Source of the DNA: Parvularculaceae bacterium
GTDB lineage: Bacteria; Pseudomonadota; Alphaproteobacteria; Caulobacterales; Parvularculaceae
Assembly (NCBI GenBank): GCA_013389105.1
Contig: JACADZ010000099.1
Coordinates: 1 to 64,000 of the forward strand
Direction of reading: 5' to 3'
DNA length: 64,000 bases
Below the pieces are notes generated by a model that worked only from the letters and a program-made list of their open reading frames with translations, searched no databases and had not been told where the DNA came from. Every line of letters begins with the position of its first letter. The stretch's first letter is position 1. Made by a program: the position numbers and the translations under genes. Shown here one piece after another: positions 44,573 to 54,148 of this stretch.

Positions 44573-45499
44573 ATGAAGGGGCTCCTGATAGCGTTGTCAT
44601 TCCTGGTTCTTGCCTCTGCGCCGGCGGCCGCCGCCGATGTGAAGGGCGCCGCCGATTATCCGGGCATTGGCCGCTTCGCCGGGAGCGAAGTCACCGGCTA
44701 CGAGGTGCGGGATTTCGACGCCGAGGTCGTGCAGGCCACGGCGTTCAAGCAGGGCAAGCCGGTCGACGCGCGCACGGTGCAAGGCAAGGTCACGCGCATC
44801 GCCTATAAGGCGCCCGATGGGGCGTCCATGCTCGAAGTCTTCGCAAATTATCGCAATAAAGCCGCCGCGGCCGGCTTTGAAATCCTGCTCGACTGCGAGA
44901 CCGATGTCTGCGGCGGCATGGACTTTGCCGCCGCCGTCAGACTTCTGCCCATTCCTCAGATGTGGTTCGACGGCTTCAACTACCGCTATCTCTCGGCGCG
45001 CCGGAGGGCCGGCGCTTCGGGGCCCGAGGCTTGGGTGGTCGTTGTGACGAGCCAGAACAACGACACTGTCTACACCCAGGCGACGGTCGTCGAACTCGGC
45101 GCGCTTGAAAACAAGATGATCGACGCCGCTGCGATGAAAAAGGGTCTGAAAGAAGAGGGCCGCATTGCGCTCTATGGCGTCTACTTCGACACCGCGAAGG
45201 CGGACGTGAAGCCGGAATCAGCGCCCACGCTCGCCGAAATCGCGAAGCTGCTGAAGGGCGATGGATCGCTCACGACCGTCTACATTGTCGGGCACACGGA
45301 CAGCCAGGGCGGCTATGACTATAATATCGACCTCTCGCGCCGCAGGGCCGCGGCCATCGCCGCGGAGCTGGTCTCAAAGCACGGAGTCGCCGCGGGAAGG
45401 CTCAAGACCGCCGGAGTCGGATTCCTGGCGCCGATTGCGTCAAACGCCACGGAAGACGGTCGCGCCCTGAACCGGCGCACGGAACTTGTGGTCCCGTGA
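44573..45499 (+). CDS. OmpA-family protein with N-terminal DUF4892-like domain
   Basis: 308 residues: a signal peptide (MKGLLIALSFLVLASAPAAAA), a DUF4892-like region (about 25-190) with a Cys pair (DCETDVCGG), and a C-terminal OmpA/MotB peptidoglycan-binding domain (VYFDTAKADVKPES, VGHTDSQGGYDYNIDLSRRRA, LNRRTELVV). It should lie in the periplasm, tied to the cell wall. The track start at 44513 precedes the signal peptide; ATG 44573 is preferred. Confidence 0.87.
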   Translation: MKGLLIALSFLVLASAPAAAADVKGAADYPGIGRFAGSEVTGYEVRDFDAEVVQATAFKQGKPVDARTVQGKVTRIAYKAPDGASMLEVFANYRNKAAAAGFEILLDCETDVCGGMDFAAAVRLLPIPQMWFDGFNYRYLSARRRAGASGPEAWVVVVTSQNNDTVYTQATVVELGALENKMIDAAAMKKGLKEEGRIALYGVYFDTAKADVKPESAPTLAEIAKLLKGDGSLTTVYIVGHTDSQGGYDYNIDLSRRRAAAIAAELVSKHGVAAGRLKTAGVGFLAPIASNATEDGRALNRRTELVVP

Positions 45500-45624
45500 G
45501 CTGAGCGCTTCAAGCCGGCCGTCAAACCCGGACGACGCCGTTGTTGCAGTTGCGCAGGCTTGTCGGTGGCGGGCCGTCATCGAAAGCATGCCCCTGACGG
45601 CCGTCGCATCGCGCGCAATGTTGC

Positions 45625-46056
45625 TTAGTACGCGGGACGATCAAAAAGTGCCTTGAATCGCCTTGCGAGGCGCTCGGAAAGGTCTTCGCGCACGGCGCGA
45701 TAAGCTGCGAGGATCGCTTCTCTTCCGCCCGCCGAGCCTGACGGGTTCTCAATGTTCCAGACCTCAACGTTCGCGCCGGGTCGACGCTTGCGGACCTCCT
45801 CGGCCGCCTGTGGCGTCAACGCCACCACGACGTCGAAGTCCTCCAGGCGCACCTGATCGAGCGTCTTTGGTTCATGGCCGGCGATGGCGAGCCCGACCTC
45901 GCCCAGCGCCGCCTCCACGAACGGATCGAGCGCGCCTTCATAAACGCCGGCGGAATCGATCCTGAGCGCACTCCCCGCCTCGGCCTTGAGCAGGGCCGCC
46001 GCCATCGGCGAGCGCACCGAATTCATATTGCACACGAAAAGAACCGAGCCTGTCAT
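45625..46056 (-). CDS. Low-molecular-weight phosphatase / arsenate-reductase-like protein
   Basis: 143 residues. The CX5R(S) phosphate loop is FVCNMNSVRSP, and the general-acid Asp-Pro usual near the C-terminus is replaced by WNIENPSGSAGG, which is typical of the ArsC-like branch. It may act on phosphotyrosine or arsenate; no ars genes are near. It is next to UPF0262 (one base between), a conserved pair in alphaproteobacteria. Confidence 0.85.
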   Translation of the reverse strand: MTGSVLFVCNMNSVRSPMAAALLKAEAGSALRIDSAGVYEGALDPFVEAALGEVGLAIAGHEPKTLDQVRLEDFDVVVALTPQAAEEVRKRRPGANVEVWNIENPSGSAGGREAILAAYRAVREDLSERLARRFKALFDRPAY

Positions 46057-46057
46057 G

Positions 46058-46546
46058 TCAGCGCATGTGGAAGCTGCAGATGAGCGTGAAAAGTCGTCGC
46101 GCGGTGTTCTGATCTAGCTCGACCTTGTCTCTCAGCCGCTCGCTCAGGATGTCCGAGCCTTCGTTGTGCATGGCGCGGCGGGCCATGTCGACGGTTTCGA
46201 TCTGGGCCGGGGCGGCGTTGCGGATAGCCTCGTAATAGCTCTCGCACAACATGAAGTAGTCCTTGATGATCTTGCGAAATGGCGTCAGCGACAGATGGAT
46301 CTGCCCGAGCGGGGCGCCGCCCTCGCGCTTCACCTCGAAGACGAGGCGCTGTTCGATGATCGAGAGGCGCAGCTCGAACGGCCCTTCGCCGGCGCCGGCA
46401 GGGGCGAAGTGGTTTTCTTCCAGCAGATCGTAAATCGCGACCTTGCGTTCGTGTTCGATATCGGCGGTCGCGCGCGCAAGGCTGCGCTCGTCAAGCTCAA
46501 TCTTGACGATTCGGCGCGTCGGCTTCTGATCGCCGTTACCGGACAA
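46058..46546 (-). CDS. UPF0262 family protein
   Basis: 162 residues. It has the alphaproteobacterial UPF0262 pattern: RRIVKIELDERSLARATADIEHERKVAIYDLLEEN, then LTPFRKIIKDYFMLCESYYEAIR and AMHNEGSDILSERLRDKVELDQNTARRLFTLICS. Function unknown. Cotranscribed with the LMW phosphatase. Confidence 0.92.
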   Translation of the reverse strand: MSGNGDQKPTRRIVKIELDERSLARATADIEHERKVAIYDLLEENHFAPAGAGEGPFELRLSIIEQRLVFEVKREGGAPLGQIHLSLTPFRKIIKDYFMLCESYYEAIRNAAPAQIETVDMARRAMHNEGSDILSERLRDKVELDQNTARRLFTLICSFHMR

Positions 46547-46641
46547 TTTTCCTCACCTCGATTGGTCTCGAGGGTCATAGCCCGGTTTTCTCGGGCTCGT
46601 CACGTAGTGGACCCGCGGGCAAGGGCGTTTATATTGACGGA

Positions 46642-47094
46642 ATGGAGCTCGTCGCCATCACGCCGGCTGGCAGACCGGAAAGAAACGTCGGCGACATCCC
46701 CGCCGCGATTGAGCAGACCTTCGACCAGACCCGCAGCCTGTATCAGCGCACGGGCTACGCGAAGCCATGGGTCAGCTATATCGGCGTCTCAGGCGGCCGC
46801 GCCGTCGGGCTCGGGGCCTTCAAGTCGGCGCCGAAGGGCGGCCGCGTCGAAATCGCCTACATGACCGCGCCCGAGTTCGAAAACCGCGGCTTCGCCGCAG
46901 CCATCGCGCGCGAACTTGTCGCCCTCGCTCGCCGCGCCGCGCCGCTCATCGACATTCGCGCGCAGACCCTGCCCGAGGAGAACGCCTCGGTGTCCATCCT
47001 GAAGAAGCTGGGCTTCGAGTTCGCCGGAAACGTTCAGCATCCGGAAGATGGCCCCGTATGGGAGTGGTCTCTGAGCGACTGGAAACGGTCCTAG
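46642..47094 (+). CDS. GNAT family acetyltransferase
   Basis: 150 residues of the GNAT fold: [28 protein letters not shown] is the acetyl-CoA pyrophosphate loop region (EFENRGFA in place of Q/RxxGxG/A), and NASVSILKKLGFEFAGN follows. Substrate unknown. Its stop and that of tmk share the palindrome CTAG, so both convergent genes end on the same four bases. Confidence 0.85.
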   Translation: MELVAITPAGRPERNVGDIPAAIEQTFDQTRSLYQRTGYAKPWVSYIGVSGGRAVGLGAFKSAPKGGRVEIAYMTAPEFENRGFAAAIARELVALARRAAPLIDIRAQTLPEENASVSILKKLGFEFAGNVQHPEDGPVWEWSLSDWKRS

Positions 47095-47732
47095 ACCTTC
47101 AATCCGAGCCGGGCGTGCATCGCCGCCGCGACGTCGGCGGCGACCGCCGCGACGGAACGCGAGGCGTCGATGACGGCGCACCGCTCGGGGTGCGCGGCGG
47201 CGATCTTCAGGAAGCCCCGGCGCACGCGCTCGTGATAGTCGACGCCCTTGGCTTCGAATCGATGCGCGCCCCCTCGCGCCGAGGTGCGTGCAAGACCGGT
47301 CGCCGCCGGCGCATCCAGAATCAACGTGAGGCTCGGGCCGTCGGTCCCGACGACGAGGCGTTCTAGCGCGGCGACCGGACCCTCGCCGAGCCCGCCCGCG
47401 TATCCCTGATAGGCCATGCTGCTGTCGGCGAACCGGTCGCAGAGAACGACGGCGCCCCGCGCGCGCGCCGGATTGACCGTCTTCTGGAGATGATCCGCCC
47501 GCGCCGCATACATGAGCAGCGCCTCGGTCAGCGGCGACCAGCGATCCGGCTTCCCGGTGACGAGCAACTCGCGGATTGCCTCAGCGCCCGGCGAGCCGCC
47601 GGGCTCGCGCGTCGTCACGACCTCATGACCGGCGTTGCGAAGACGCTCGGCAAGAAGCGCCATCTGGGTGGATTTGCCGACGCCGTCGCCGCCCTCGAAG
47701 GTGATGAACGCGCCTCGGCCCTTCCCGGTCAC
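47091..47732 (-). CDS. tmk: Thymidylate kinase
   Basis: 213 residues. FITFEGGDGVGKSTQ is the P-loop, VTTREPGGSPGAEAIRELL the DR(Y/E)-like substrate motif, and VLCDRFADSSMAYQGYAGGL the DRY motif. It phosphorylates dTMP to dTDP. GTG start at 47732, three nt from the carboxypeptidase stop. Confidence 0.96.
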   Translation of the reverse strand: MTGKGRGAFITFEGGDGVGKSTQMALLAERLRNAGHEVVTTREPGGSPGAEAIRELLVTGKPDRWSPLTEALLMYAARADHLQKTVNPARARGAVVLCDRFADSSMAYQGYAGGLGEGPVAALERLVVGTDGPSLTLILDAPAATGLARTSARGGAHRFEAKGVDYHERVRRGFLKIAAAHPERCAVIDASRSVAAVAADVAAAMHARLGLKV

Positions 47733-47735
47733 GGC

Positions 47736-48908
47736 CTACTGCGCGCCTTCGGGCGCCGGTTCGGTCGACGGGGCGCGCTTCGGCAGCAGCAGGGTCTTGG
47801 CGGCGAGCGCGATCTTGCCGAATGGGCCGATTTCTCTGACCGCCTTGCCTGCATAGAGCGGGTATTCGCGCCGGTCGCCCGAGGGAGTCTCGATGCGAAG
47901 GTAACCGATCTCCTGACCCTCGGCGATCGGCGCCCTAACCGGTCCCTCGTAGATCACCGTCGCCTTGACGGCGTCGGCGACGGACCGATGCAGGATCGCC
48001 GAAATCTTCTCTTTCACGACCAGGGGCGTCGTCTTGTCGGCCCCCTTGAAGACGAGCGCGTCGCCGACGATGTCGCCTTCGTCGTAGAGAACGCGGTTGG
48101 TGAAATCATTGAACGCGATGCGCATCAGCCGCTGGGCTTCGACCGAACGGTCCTTCTCCGAGGCCATGCCGTGGAACACGACGATGCGGCGGACGCCGTC
48201 CTGCACCGCCGTTCCCGCAAGGCCGTAGCCGGCTTCCTCCGTATGCCCGGTCTTGAGACCGTCCGCCCCCGGAAAGCTCCCGAGGAGGGGGTTGCGGTTC
48301 GGCTGCTTGATGCCCTCCCAGGTGAAATCGCGCTCGGAATAGATTTTGAAATAGTCGGGGTATTCCTTGATGATCCGGCGCGAGAGAAGCGCAATGTCGC
48401 GCATGCTCATCAGCTGTTTGGGATGCGGCTTGCCATGGGCGTTGCCGAAAGTTGAATTGTTGAGGCCCCATTCCCGCGCCTTCTTGGTCATGAGGTCCGC
48501 GAACGCCTCCTCGGACCCGGCGATGTTCTCGGCGACGACGATGCAGGCGTCGTTGCCCGACTGGATGATGATCCCGCGCAGAAGGTCGATCACCTTGATC
48601 CTGGTGTCGACGCGCACCCACATCGACGAGCCTTCCTTTTCGCGCCAGGCGTTTTCACTGACAACGAATTCGTCGGTCGGCTTCAACTGACCCGACTTGA
48701 TCCGGTCAAAGACGATCGCCGACGTCATGAGCTTGCTCATCGACGCCGGCGGCGTCGGCTCATCAGCGTTTTTTTCGAAGAGAACGGCGCCGGTCTCATA
48801 GTCCATGATCACGGCGAATTTCGCCGGCGTGGCGACCAGGTCGTCCTGCGCCAGAGCCGACCCCGCCGCAAAAAGGGCGGCCAACGCGACAACAACCACT
48901 CTCAGCAT
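47736..48908 (-). CDS. dacA: D-alanyl-D-alanine carboxypeptidase (PBP5/6 family)
   Basis: 390 residues from the ATG at 48908 (MLRVVVVALAALFAAGSALAQ, a signal peptide). The SxxK motif is PPASMSKLMTS, SxN is IIQSGNDACIVVAEN and KTG is GLKTGHTEEAGYG. A C-terminal beta domain and amphipathic tail follow. It trims peptidoglycan stem peptides in the periplasm. GGGAG upstream supports the start; the track start at 48971 adds a leader inside rlpA. It follows rlpA on the same strand. Confidence 0.95.
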   Translation of the reverse strand: MLRVVVVALAALFAAGSALAQDDLVATPAKFAVIMDYETGAVLFEKNADEPTPPASMSKLMTSAIVFDRIKSGQLKPTDEFVVSENAWREKEGSSMWVRVDTRIKVIDLLRGIIIQSGNDACIVVAENIAGSEEAFADLMTKKAREWGLNNSTFGNAHGKPHPKQLMSMRDIALLSRRIIKEYPDYFKIYSERDFTWEGIKQPNRNPLLGSFPGADGLKTGHTEEAGYGLAGTAVQDGVRRIVVFHGMASEKDRSVEAQRLMRIAFNDFTNRVLYDEGDIVGDALVFKGADKTTPLVVKEKISAILHRSVADAVKATVIYEGPVRAPIAEGQEIGYLRIETPSGDRREYPLYAGKAVREIGPFGKIALAAKTLLLPKRAPSTEPAPEGAQ

Positions 48909-48924
48909 CTCTTCTCCCGGCGGT

Positions 48925-49854
48925 CTATTTGCTTGCGCCCGCGGCTGTCCGTCCTGCGAGCCGGGCCTCAAGATAACCTGCTTCGCGAAGCGCGGCCAAG
49001 CGAGCCTCGGCGGCCGTGCGGGCGGCGTAGGGTCCGATCTCGAAGCTGTATCGGGCCCGCGATCCGGGGCTGGTTATTCGGACCTGTTCGCCCGGCGCGA
49101 CAATCGACCGGGCGACCTCGGCCGCAGCGAGATCATCGAACTCGTCAAGCACGATCCAGACCTCGCTGGTCGCCGGCTCGAACGGAATGGGGCCTTCGGC
49201 GACCGAAGGGCGCGGCGGCGCGGCGACGGGGGGCAGCGCATCTTCGGTCACCGGCGTCGGCGGCGCGGGCGTTGCTAAAGACGGAGGCGCCGCGTCGCTG
49301 GGGGACGGCCCCGTCGCGGGCCGCGGCGCCGACGAAGCGGCCGCCGCAAAGCGCTCGCCGAGCAGCGGGGCCTGCGCGTAGAGATCGGCGCGCCCGACAT
49401 AGCGGACCCGCACCGGGGCGAGCCCTTGTTTTTCAAACCCGAGCGCAATCGCAGACGCATGCGACAAGTCGATGATACGATCACCCACGAACGGCCCGCG
49501 GTCGTTCACGCGCAGAATCGCGCGGCGTCCGTTGTCGAGGTTCTCGACCTCGACCAGCGAGGGCAATGGCAGGGTCGTGTGTGCGGCGGACAGGCGGCGC
49601 TTGTCGAAAATCTCCCCGTTCGCCGTCGATTTCCCGTGGAACTCGTCGCCATACCAAGACGCCGTGCCCACGGCGACATAGTCGGGGTCCTCGCGCGGGA
49701 CGTATCTGCGTCCGTTAATCTCGTACGGCGCGCCAAGCTTGTAGTGGGGATTCGGCCGCCCGGCCTCCCGGGGCGAGGAGGCGCACGCCGCCAGGACCGT
49801 CGCCGCAACGAAAAAAAACCACGGCCGAAACTGCGGATAACAACGCGCGCTCAT
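48925..49854 (-). CDS. rlpA: RlpA-family septal ring lytic transglycosylase
   Basis: 309 residues. A lipoprotein-type leader (FFFVAATVLAAC) precedes a double-psi beta-barrel (GTASWYGDEFHGKSTANGEIFDKRRLSAAHTTLPLPS, with the catalytic His and Asp in NDRGPFVGDRIIDLS). A Pro/Ala-rich linker and a C-terminal SPOR domain (about 225-305) complete it. It cleaves denuded peptidoglycan at the septum. With the carboxypeptidase it forms a cell-wall pair. Confidence 0.92.
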   Translation of the reverse strand: MSARCYPQFRPWFFFVAATVLAACASSPREAGRPNPHYKLGAPYEINGRRYVPREDPDYVAVGTASWYGDEFHGKSTANGEIFDKRRLSAAHTTLPLPSLVEVENLDNGRRAILRVNDRGPFVGDRIIDLSHASAIALGFEKQGLAPVRVRYVGRADLYAQAPLLGERFAAAASSAPRPATGPSPSDAAPPSLATPAPPTPVTEDALPPVAAPPRPSVAEGPIPFEPATSEVWIVLDEFDDLAAAEVARSIVAPGEQVRITSPGSRARYSFEIGPYAARTAAEARLAALREAGYLEARLAGRTAAGASK

Positions 49855-50050
49855 GAATCGCCTATCGTTTATTTTGTCGAGGCTGACAATGGCGGAAATA
49901 TCAACTCAGTCATCGACCTGATCGATAGTCGCCATAGAAACAATCTGTTTTACGGAACAAGCGAGCCATCGTATCTGGCAAGTCGGAACCATTAGCCGTC
50001 GTTACCGGGCGCCCACCCCGCAGAGCGGCTCATAGAAGGGAGCGAACCAC

Positions 50051-52381
50051 GTGAACGGAAACCTGAAAAGCATCTTCATGGCGACCGCCGCCATGCTGAC
50101 GGTCGGTCTCATCGCCGGCTGTGCGAAGAAGCCGGAAAAGGCCGAGTCGCCGAAAGCCGAAACCGAAGTCGCCGCGGGCGAACCCGCAGTCGAAGCCGCC
50201 CCGGAAGCGACGCACACGGCGGCGGCGCAACCTGCGCCCGGCGTGAGGACGAACGCTTTCTGGTGGCCGGAGCAGCTCGACCTCAGCCAACTCCGGCAGA
50301 ATGAAATGGAACGCGTCCTCAGTCGGGATTTCGACTACCCCGCGGCCTTCGCCAAGCTCGACCTCGCCGCCGTCAAGAAGGATATCGAGGCGGTGATGAC
50401 GACATCGCAGGACTGGTGGCCGGCCGACTACGGCCATTACGGACCGTTCTTCATCCGCATGGCGTGGCACAGCGCCGGCACGTACCGCACTTTCGACGGA
50501 CGCGGCGGGGCCGCCGGCGGCCAGATTCGCTTCGAGCCGCTGAACAGCTGGCCGGACAACGCCAACCTCGACAAAGCCCGCCGTCTCTTGTGGCCGGTGA
50601 AGCAGAAATACGGCGACAGCCTCTCCTGGGCCGACCTGATGGTCCTCACCGGCAACGTTGCACTCGAATCGATGGGCTTCAAGACCTACGGCTTCGCGGG
50701 CGGCAGGCGCGACGATCAGCAGGCGGAACTTGTGAACTGGGGCCCGGAAGCCAAGATGCTCGCTGATGAGCGCTATCACGGCGACAGGCAGCTGCAAAAG
50801 CCGCTGGCCGCCGTGCAGATGGGCCTCATCTACGTCAATCCGGAAGGCCCGAACGGCAATCCCGACCCGCTTGCCGCGGCCAAGGACATTCGCGAGACTT
50901 TCGGCCGCATGGCGATGAACGACGAAGAGACCGTCGCCCTGATCGCCGGCGGGCACACATTCGGCAAGGCCCACGGCGCCGCAAAGCCGGCTGATTGCGT
51001 CGGCGTCGAGCCGGCGGCTGAAGCGGTGCACGCGCAAGGCTTCGGGTGGAACAACAAATGCGGAACCGGCGTCGGCGCCGAGGCCATCACCAGCGGCCTT
51101 GAAGGCGCATGGTCGGCGAACCCGGTCTCCTGGTCCAACCAATACCTCGACAACCTCTTCGCCTTCGAGTGGGTGCAGACCAGGAGCCCCGCGGGCGCGA
51201 TCCAGTGGGTCCCGAAAGAGGAAACGGCGAAGGACCTCGTGCCGGATGCGCACGACCCGAATAAACGTCACGCCCCGATCATGTTCACGACCGACTTGTC
51301 GCTGAAGTTCGATCCGGCCTACGCCAAGATCGCCAAGCGCTTCCAGGAAAACCCGGATGAGTTCCAGGCCGCTTTCGCCAAGGCCTGGTTCAAGCTCACC
51401 CACCGCGACATGGGTCCGCGGGCCCGGTACGTCGGCGCCGAGGTTCCGGCCGAGCCGCTGCTCTGGCAGGACCCGGTGCCGGCCGTCGATCATCCGCTCG
51501 TCAACGCGGCCGACGTCGCGGCCCTGAAAGCCCGCATCCTCGCCTCGGGATTGTCCGTGCCCGAACTGGTGCGGACCGCATGGTCGTCGGCGGCGAGCTA
51601 TCGCGACACCGACATGCGGGGCGGGGCCAACGGCGCGCGCGTACGCCTGGCGCCGCAGAAGGACTGGGAGGCGAACAGCCCGGCGGAACTCGCCAAAGTC
51701 GTCGCCAAGCTCGACGAAATCCGCACGGCGTTCAACGCCGAGCCGCATGGCGGGCGCAAGATCTCCCTCGCCGACATGATCGTTCTCGGCGGCGCGGCCG
51801 CCGTCGAAAAGGCGGCGAAGGACGCGGGCAAGACTATCGTCGTTCCGTTCTCGCCCGGCCGCACCGACGCGACGCAGGAGATGACCGACGTCGAGAGCTT
51901 CGCGGTGCTGAAGCCGGTCGCTGACGGATTCCGCAATTTCCATTCGCCGGAATCCGCCCTTTCTCCTGCCGACGCGCTCGTCGAGAAGGCGGACATGCTG
52001 GGCCTTACCGTGTCGGAGATGACGGCGCTCGTCGGCGGTCTTCGGGCGCTCGACGCCAATGTCGGCGGCGCAGACCATGGCGTCTTCACCAAAACGCCGG
52101 GCGCGCTCACCAACGACTTCTTCGTGAACCTGCTCGACATGTCGACCAAATGGCAGCCGACCGCGGACGGATATGTCTTCGAGGGCCGCGATCGCAAGAC
52201 CGGCGACCTCAAGTGGACGGCGACCGAAGTCGATCTCGTCTTCGGCTCCAATGCCGAGCTCCGCGCCGTCGCCGAAAGCTACGCCTACGCCGACGCCGGG
52301 GACGCCTTCGTCAAGGACTTCGTCGCCGCGTGGAACAAGGTCATGAACGCCGACCGGTTCGACCTGAAGCAGAAGGCCTGA
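50051..52381 (+). CDS. katG: Catalase-peroxidase KatG with predicted lipoprotein signal peptide
   Basis: 776 residues. Distal Arg136-Trp139-His140 ([10 protein letters not shown]), proximal His302 ([12 protein letters not shown]), and the Trp139-Tyr261-Met287 partners of the catalase-specific adduct are intact, so both activities are expected. Unusually, it begins [20 protein letters not shown] followed by IAGC: a hydrophobic signal with a lipobox, cleavage before Cys24, and a long Ala/Glu/Pro linker before the first KatG residues at about 66. That predicts a lipid-anchored periplasmic enzyme, whereas most KatG is cytoplasmic. The start is GTG with GGGAG 8 nt upstream, and there is no room for a cytoplasmic start between them. 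It is divergent from rlpA. Confidence 0.95.
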   Translation: MNGNLKSIFMATAAMLTVGLIAGCAKKPEKAESPKAETEVAAGEPAVEAAPEATHTAAAQPAPGVRTNAFWWPEQLDLSQLRQNEMERVLSRDFDYPAAFAKLDLAAVKKDIEAVMTTSQDWWPADYGHYGPFFIRMAWHSAGTYRTFDGRGGAAGGQIRFEPLNSWPDNANLDKARRLLWPVKQKYGDSLSWADLMVLTGNVALESMGFKTYGFAGGRRDDQQAELVNWGPEAKMLADERYHGDRQLQKPLAAVQMGLIYVNPEGPNGNPDPLAAAKDIRETFGRMAMNDEETVALIAGGHTFGKAHGAAKPADCVGVEPAAEAVHAQGFGWNNKCGTGVGAEAITSGLEGAWSANPVSWSNQYLDNLFAFEWVQTRSPAGAIQWVPKEETAKDLVPDAHDPNKRHAPIMFTTDLSLKFDPAYAKIAKRFQENPDEFQAAFAKAWFKLTHRDMGPRARYVGAEVPAEPLLWQDPVPAVDHPLVNAADVAALKARILASGLSVPELVRTAWSSAASYRDTDMRGGANGARVRLAPQKDWEANSPAELAKVVAKLDEIRTAFNAEPHGGRKISLADMIVLGGAAAVEKAAKDAGKTIVVPFSPGRTDATQEMTDVESFAVLKPVADGFRNFHSPESALSPADALVEKADMLGLTVSEMTALVGGLRALDANVGGADHGVFTKTPGALTNDFFVNLLDMSTKWQPTADGYVFEGRDRKTGDLKWTATEVDLVFGSNAELRAVAESYAYADAGDAFVKDFVAAWNKVMNADRFDLKQKA

Positions 52382-52402
52382 CCGACAAACTTTTCAGGGT
52401 GG

Positions 52403-52434
52403 AACGGCGGCCGCGAGGCCGCCGTTTCGTTTTT
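52403..52434 (+). terminator. Rho-independent terminator of katG
   Basis: A perfect 10-bp stem AACGGCGGCC/GGCCGCCGTT with a GCGA loop, followed by TCGTTTTT. It lies 20 nt after the katG stop and just before the convergent HerA gene ends. Confidence 0.85.
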
Positions 52435-52450
52435 CGCCGATGGCTGCGGC

Positions 52451-54133
52451 TCAAACTTCGGGCAGCAGCAATTTCTGCGCACGCCACTGCTCGACGATTC
52501 GGTCGATGAACCCGCTGTCCTCGACATCGACCGACCACCCGTCGGTGAAGCTCGCCGTGAGACTTCGCGGCACGAGCTCGCGGTGCAGCGCGTCGAAGCG
52601 GATGCGCGTCGGCAGCGGCACGCCCTCGCCCACCGCAATCGCCTCGCCGAGGCCGAGCGAGGGCAGGCAGTTGAGGAGGCTGGTCGAGGCGTCGGGGATC
52701 GCAGCCCTGAGCGCGTCCTGGTCGGCCTGATTGGCGAGACGCATTGCGAATATCGTATTGCACTGGGACAGAATGGTCGGGTCGAGCTCGGTCGGCCGCT
52801 GCGACACGATCCAGAGCGACACGCCGGTCTTGCGGCCCTCCTTGGCGATGCGGATCAGCGCCTTGCGCGTCGGCCCGAAGCCCGCGTCGCGATCGGCGGG
52901 CGCATATCTGTGCGCGTCCTCGCAGACGAGCGCGATCGGCGCCGCGCCATGGCTCCACAAGCCGAACTCGAATGCAAGCCGCGCTACGACCGAAACGACG
53001 ACTTGCGCCACTTCCGCCGGCAGGCCGCCGAGTTCGATGATCGACACGGGACGACCTTCGACCGGAATTCGGAACAGAGTCGACAGGAAGTTCGACATCG
53101 TATCCTGGACCGTCAGCCCGCCGAACATGAATGCGTAACGCGCGTCCTGGCTGATCGCGAACAGGCGGTTGCGAAGCCGCTTGAAGGGCGCGATCGAGCG
53201 AGTCGAGTCGAGACCGCCGAGTGATTTGTCGATCAGGCCGAGCACGTCGGAAATCCGGTACGGCAGAGGCGTATCGACGGTGATCGCCGCCGTGTCGCTG
53301 CGGGTCGCGTATATCTTCGAGCCGTTCGCCGCGGTGTGCAGGCTCAACTTCTTGGCCGCTGGAATGAGGTCGGCGAGGATCTCGATTTCCTCGTCATAAC
53401 CCTTGCGCCCGGGATAGAGGATCTCGACCAGTTCCTCGAAGGTCAGCATCCAGTAAGGCATGGTGAGCGTCGTTGAATCGAATATCACGGCGGTGTCGCC
53501 GAAGCATTGCGAATACTCGTTATGCGGATCAAGAATGACGACGTGGCCGTTGGCGTAGCGATCGAGCACCGCCCGCAGCATGAGCGCGACCGCGCACGAC
53601 TTGCCCGCGCCTGTGGTCCCCAGCAGCGCGCAATGCCTTTGGAAGAGATCGTTGACGCCGACCGTCGCCGGGATGGCCTGGTCCTGCTTCACGACTCCGA
53701 CTCGGACGCTCGCAGTTCCGTTGACGGCGAACAGCGCCGCGAGCTCATCGCGCGTCGCGACATGCGCTTCGTCGCCGAGCGTGGGATAGGCGGAGACGCC
53801 GCGCCGGAATCGCGCCGGCGTCTTGGGCGTCGCTTTCGTGAACTCGCCGATGAGCTCAAGTTCGACGATGCGCATGTCGCCGCCCTCCGCGGTCGGCGCC
53901 GGGACGCTCATCGCCGAAACGATCCCGAGCACCACGGTCGCGCCGGAATCGACGCTGACGATGGCTCCCAGCTGCGGCTTGGCTCCTCGATCCTCGTCAG
54001 GTCGGGTCGGATCGAGCATGATGAGGGCGTGGCTGCCGGTCACGGAAATGACCGAGCCGATCCGCTTCCTTTCCGGCGTCAGTCTGATCGGCTGAGGCGT
54101 GGCGGCTCTGGCGACGGATTCACTTTGCGACAT
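52451..54133 (-). CDS. HerA-like DNA translocase ATPase (DUF87)
   Basis: 560 residues from ATG 54133 (MSQSESVARA). An N-terminal HAS-barrel-like beta domain (about 15-165) precedes a FtsK/HerA ATPase core with Walker A LLGTTGAGKSCAVALML, HVVILDPHNEYSQ (Walker B-like), IALVCEDAHRYAP and VSQRPTELDPTILSQCNT (sensor/arginine region). HerA proteins translocate DNA, often with NurA; no nurA is here. The track's Met at 54148 is an alternative. It is transcribed 15 nt downstream of a degenerate histidine kinase. Confidence 0.9.
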   Translation of the reverse strand: MSQSESVARAATPQPIRLTPERKRIGSVISVTGSHALIMLDPTRPDEDRGAKPQLGAIVSVDSGATVVLGIVSAMSVPAPTAEGGDMRIVELELIGEFTKATPKTPARFRRGVSAYPTLGDEAHVATRDELAALFAVNGTASVRVGVVKQDQAIPATVGVNDLFQRHCALLGTTGAGKSCAVALMLRAVLDRYANGHVVILDPHNEYSQCFGDTAVIFDSTTLTMPYWMLTFEELVEILYPGRKGYDEEIEILADLIPAAKKLSLHTAANGSKIYATRSDTAAITVDTPLPYRISDVLGLIDKSLGGLDSTRSIAPFKRLRNRLFAISQDARYAFMFGGLTVQDTMSNFLSTLFRIPVEGRPVSIIELGGLPAEVAQVVVSVVARLAFEFGLWSHGAAPIALVCEDAHRYAPADRDAGFGPTRKALIRIAKEGRKTGVSLWIVSQRPTELDPTILSQCNTIFAMRLANQADQDALRAAIPDASTSLLNCLPSLGLGEAIAVGEGVPLPTRIRFDALHRELVPRSLTASFTDGWSVDVEDSGFIDRIVEQWRAQKLLLPEV

Positions 54134-54148
54134 CGGGTTTCTCCTCAA

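Noticed and set aside
50030-52078. A 682-residue minus-strand ORF opposite katG
   Set aside because: It is a mirror of the katG frame, with Arg/His/Gly-rich composition and no motif; katG is unambiguous.
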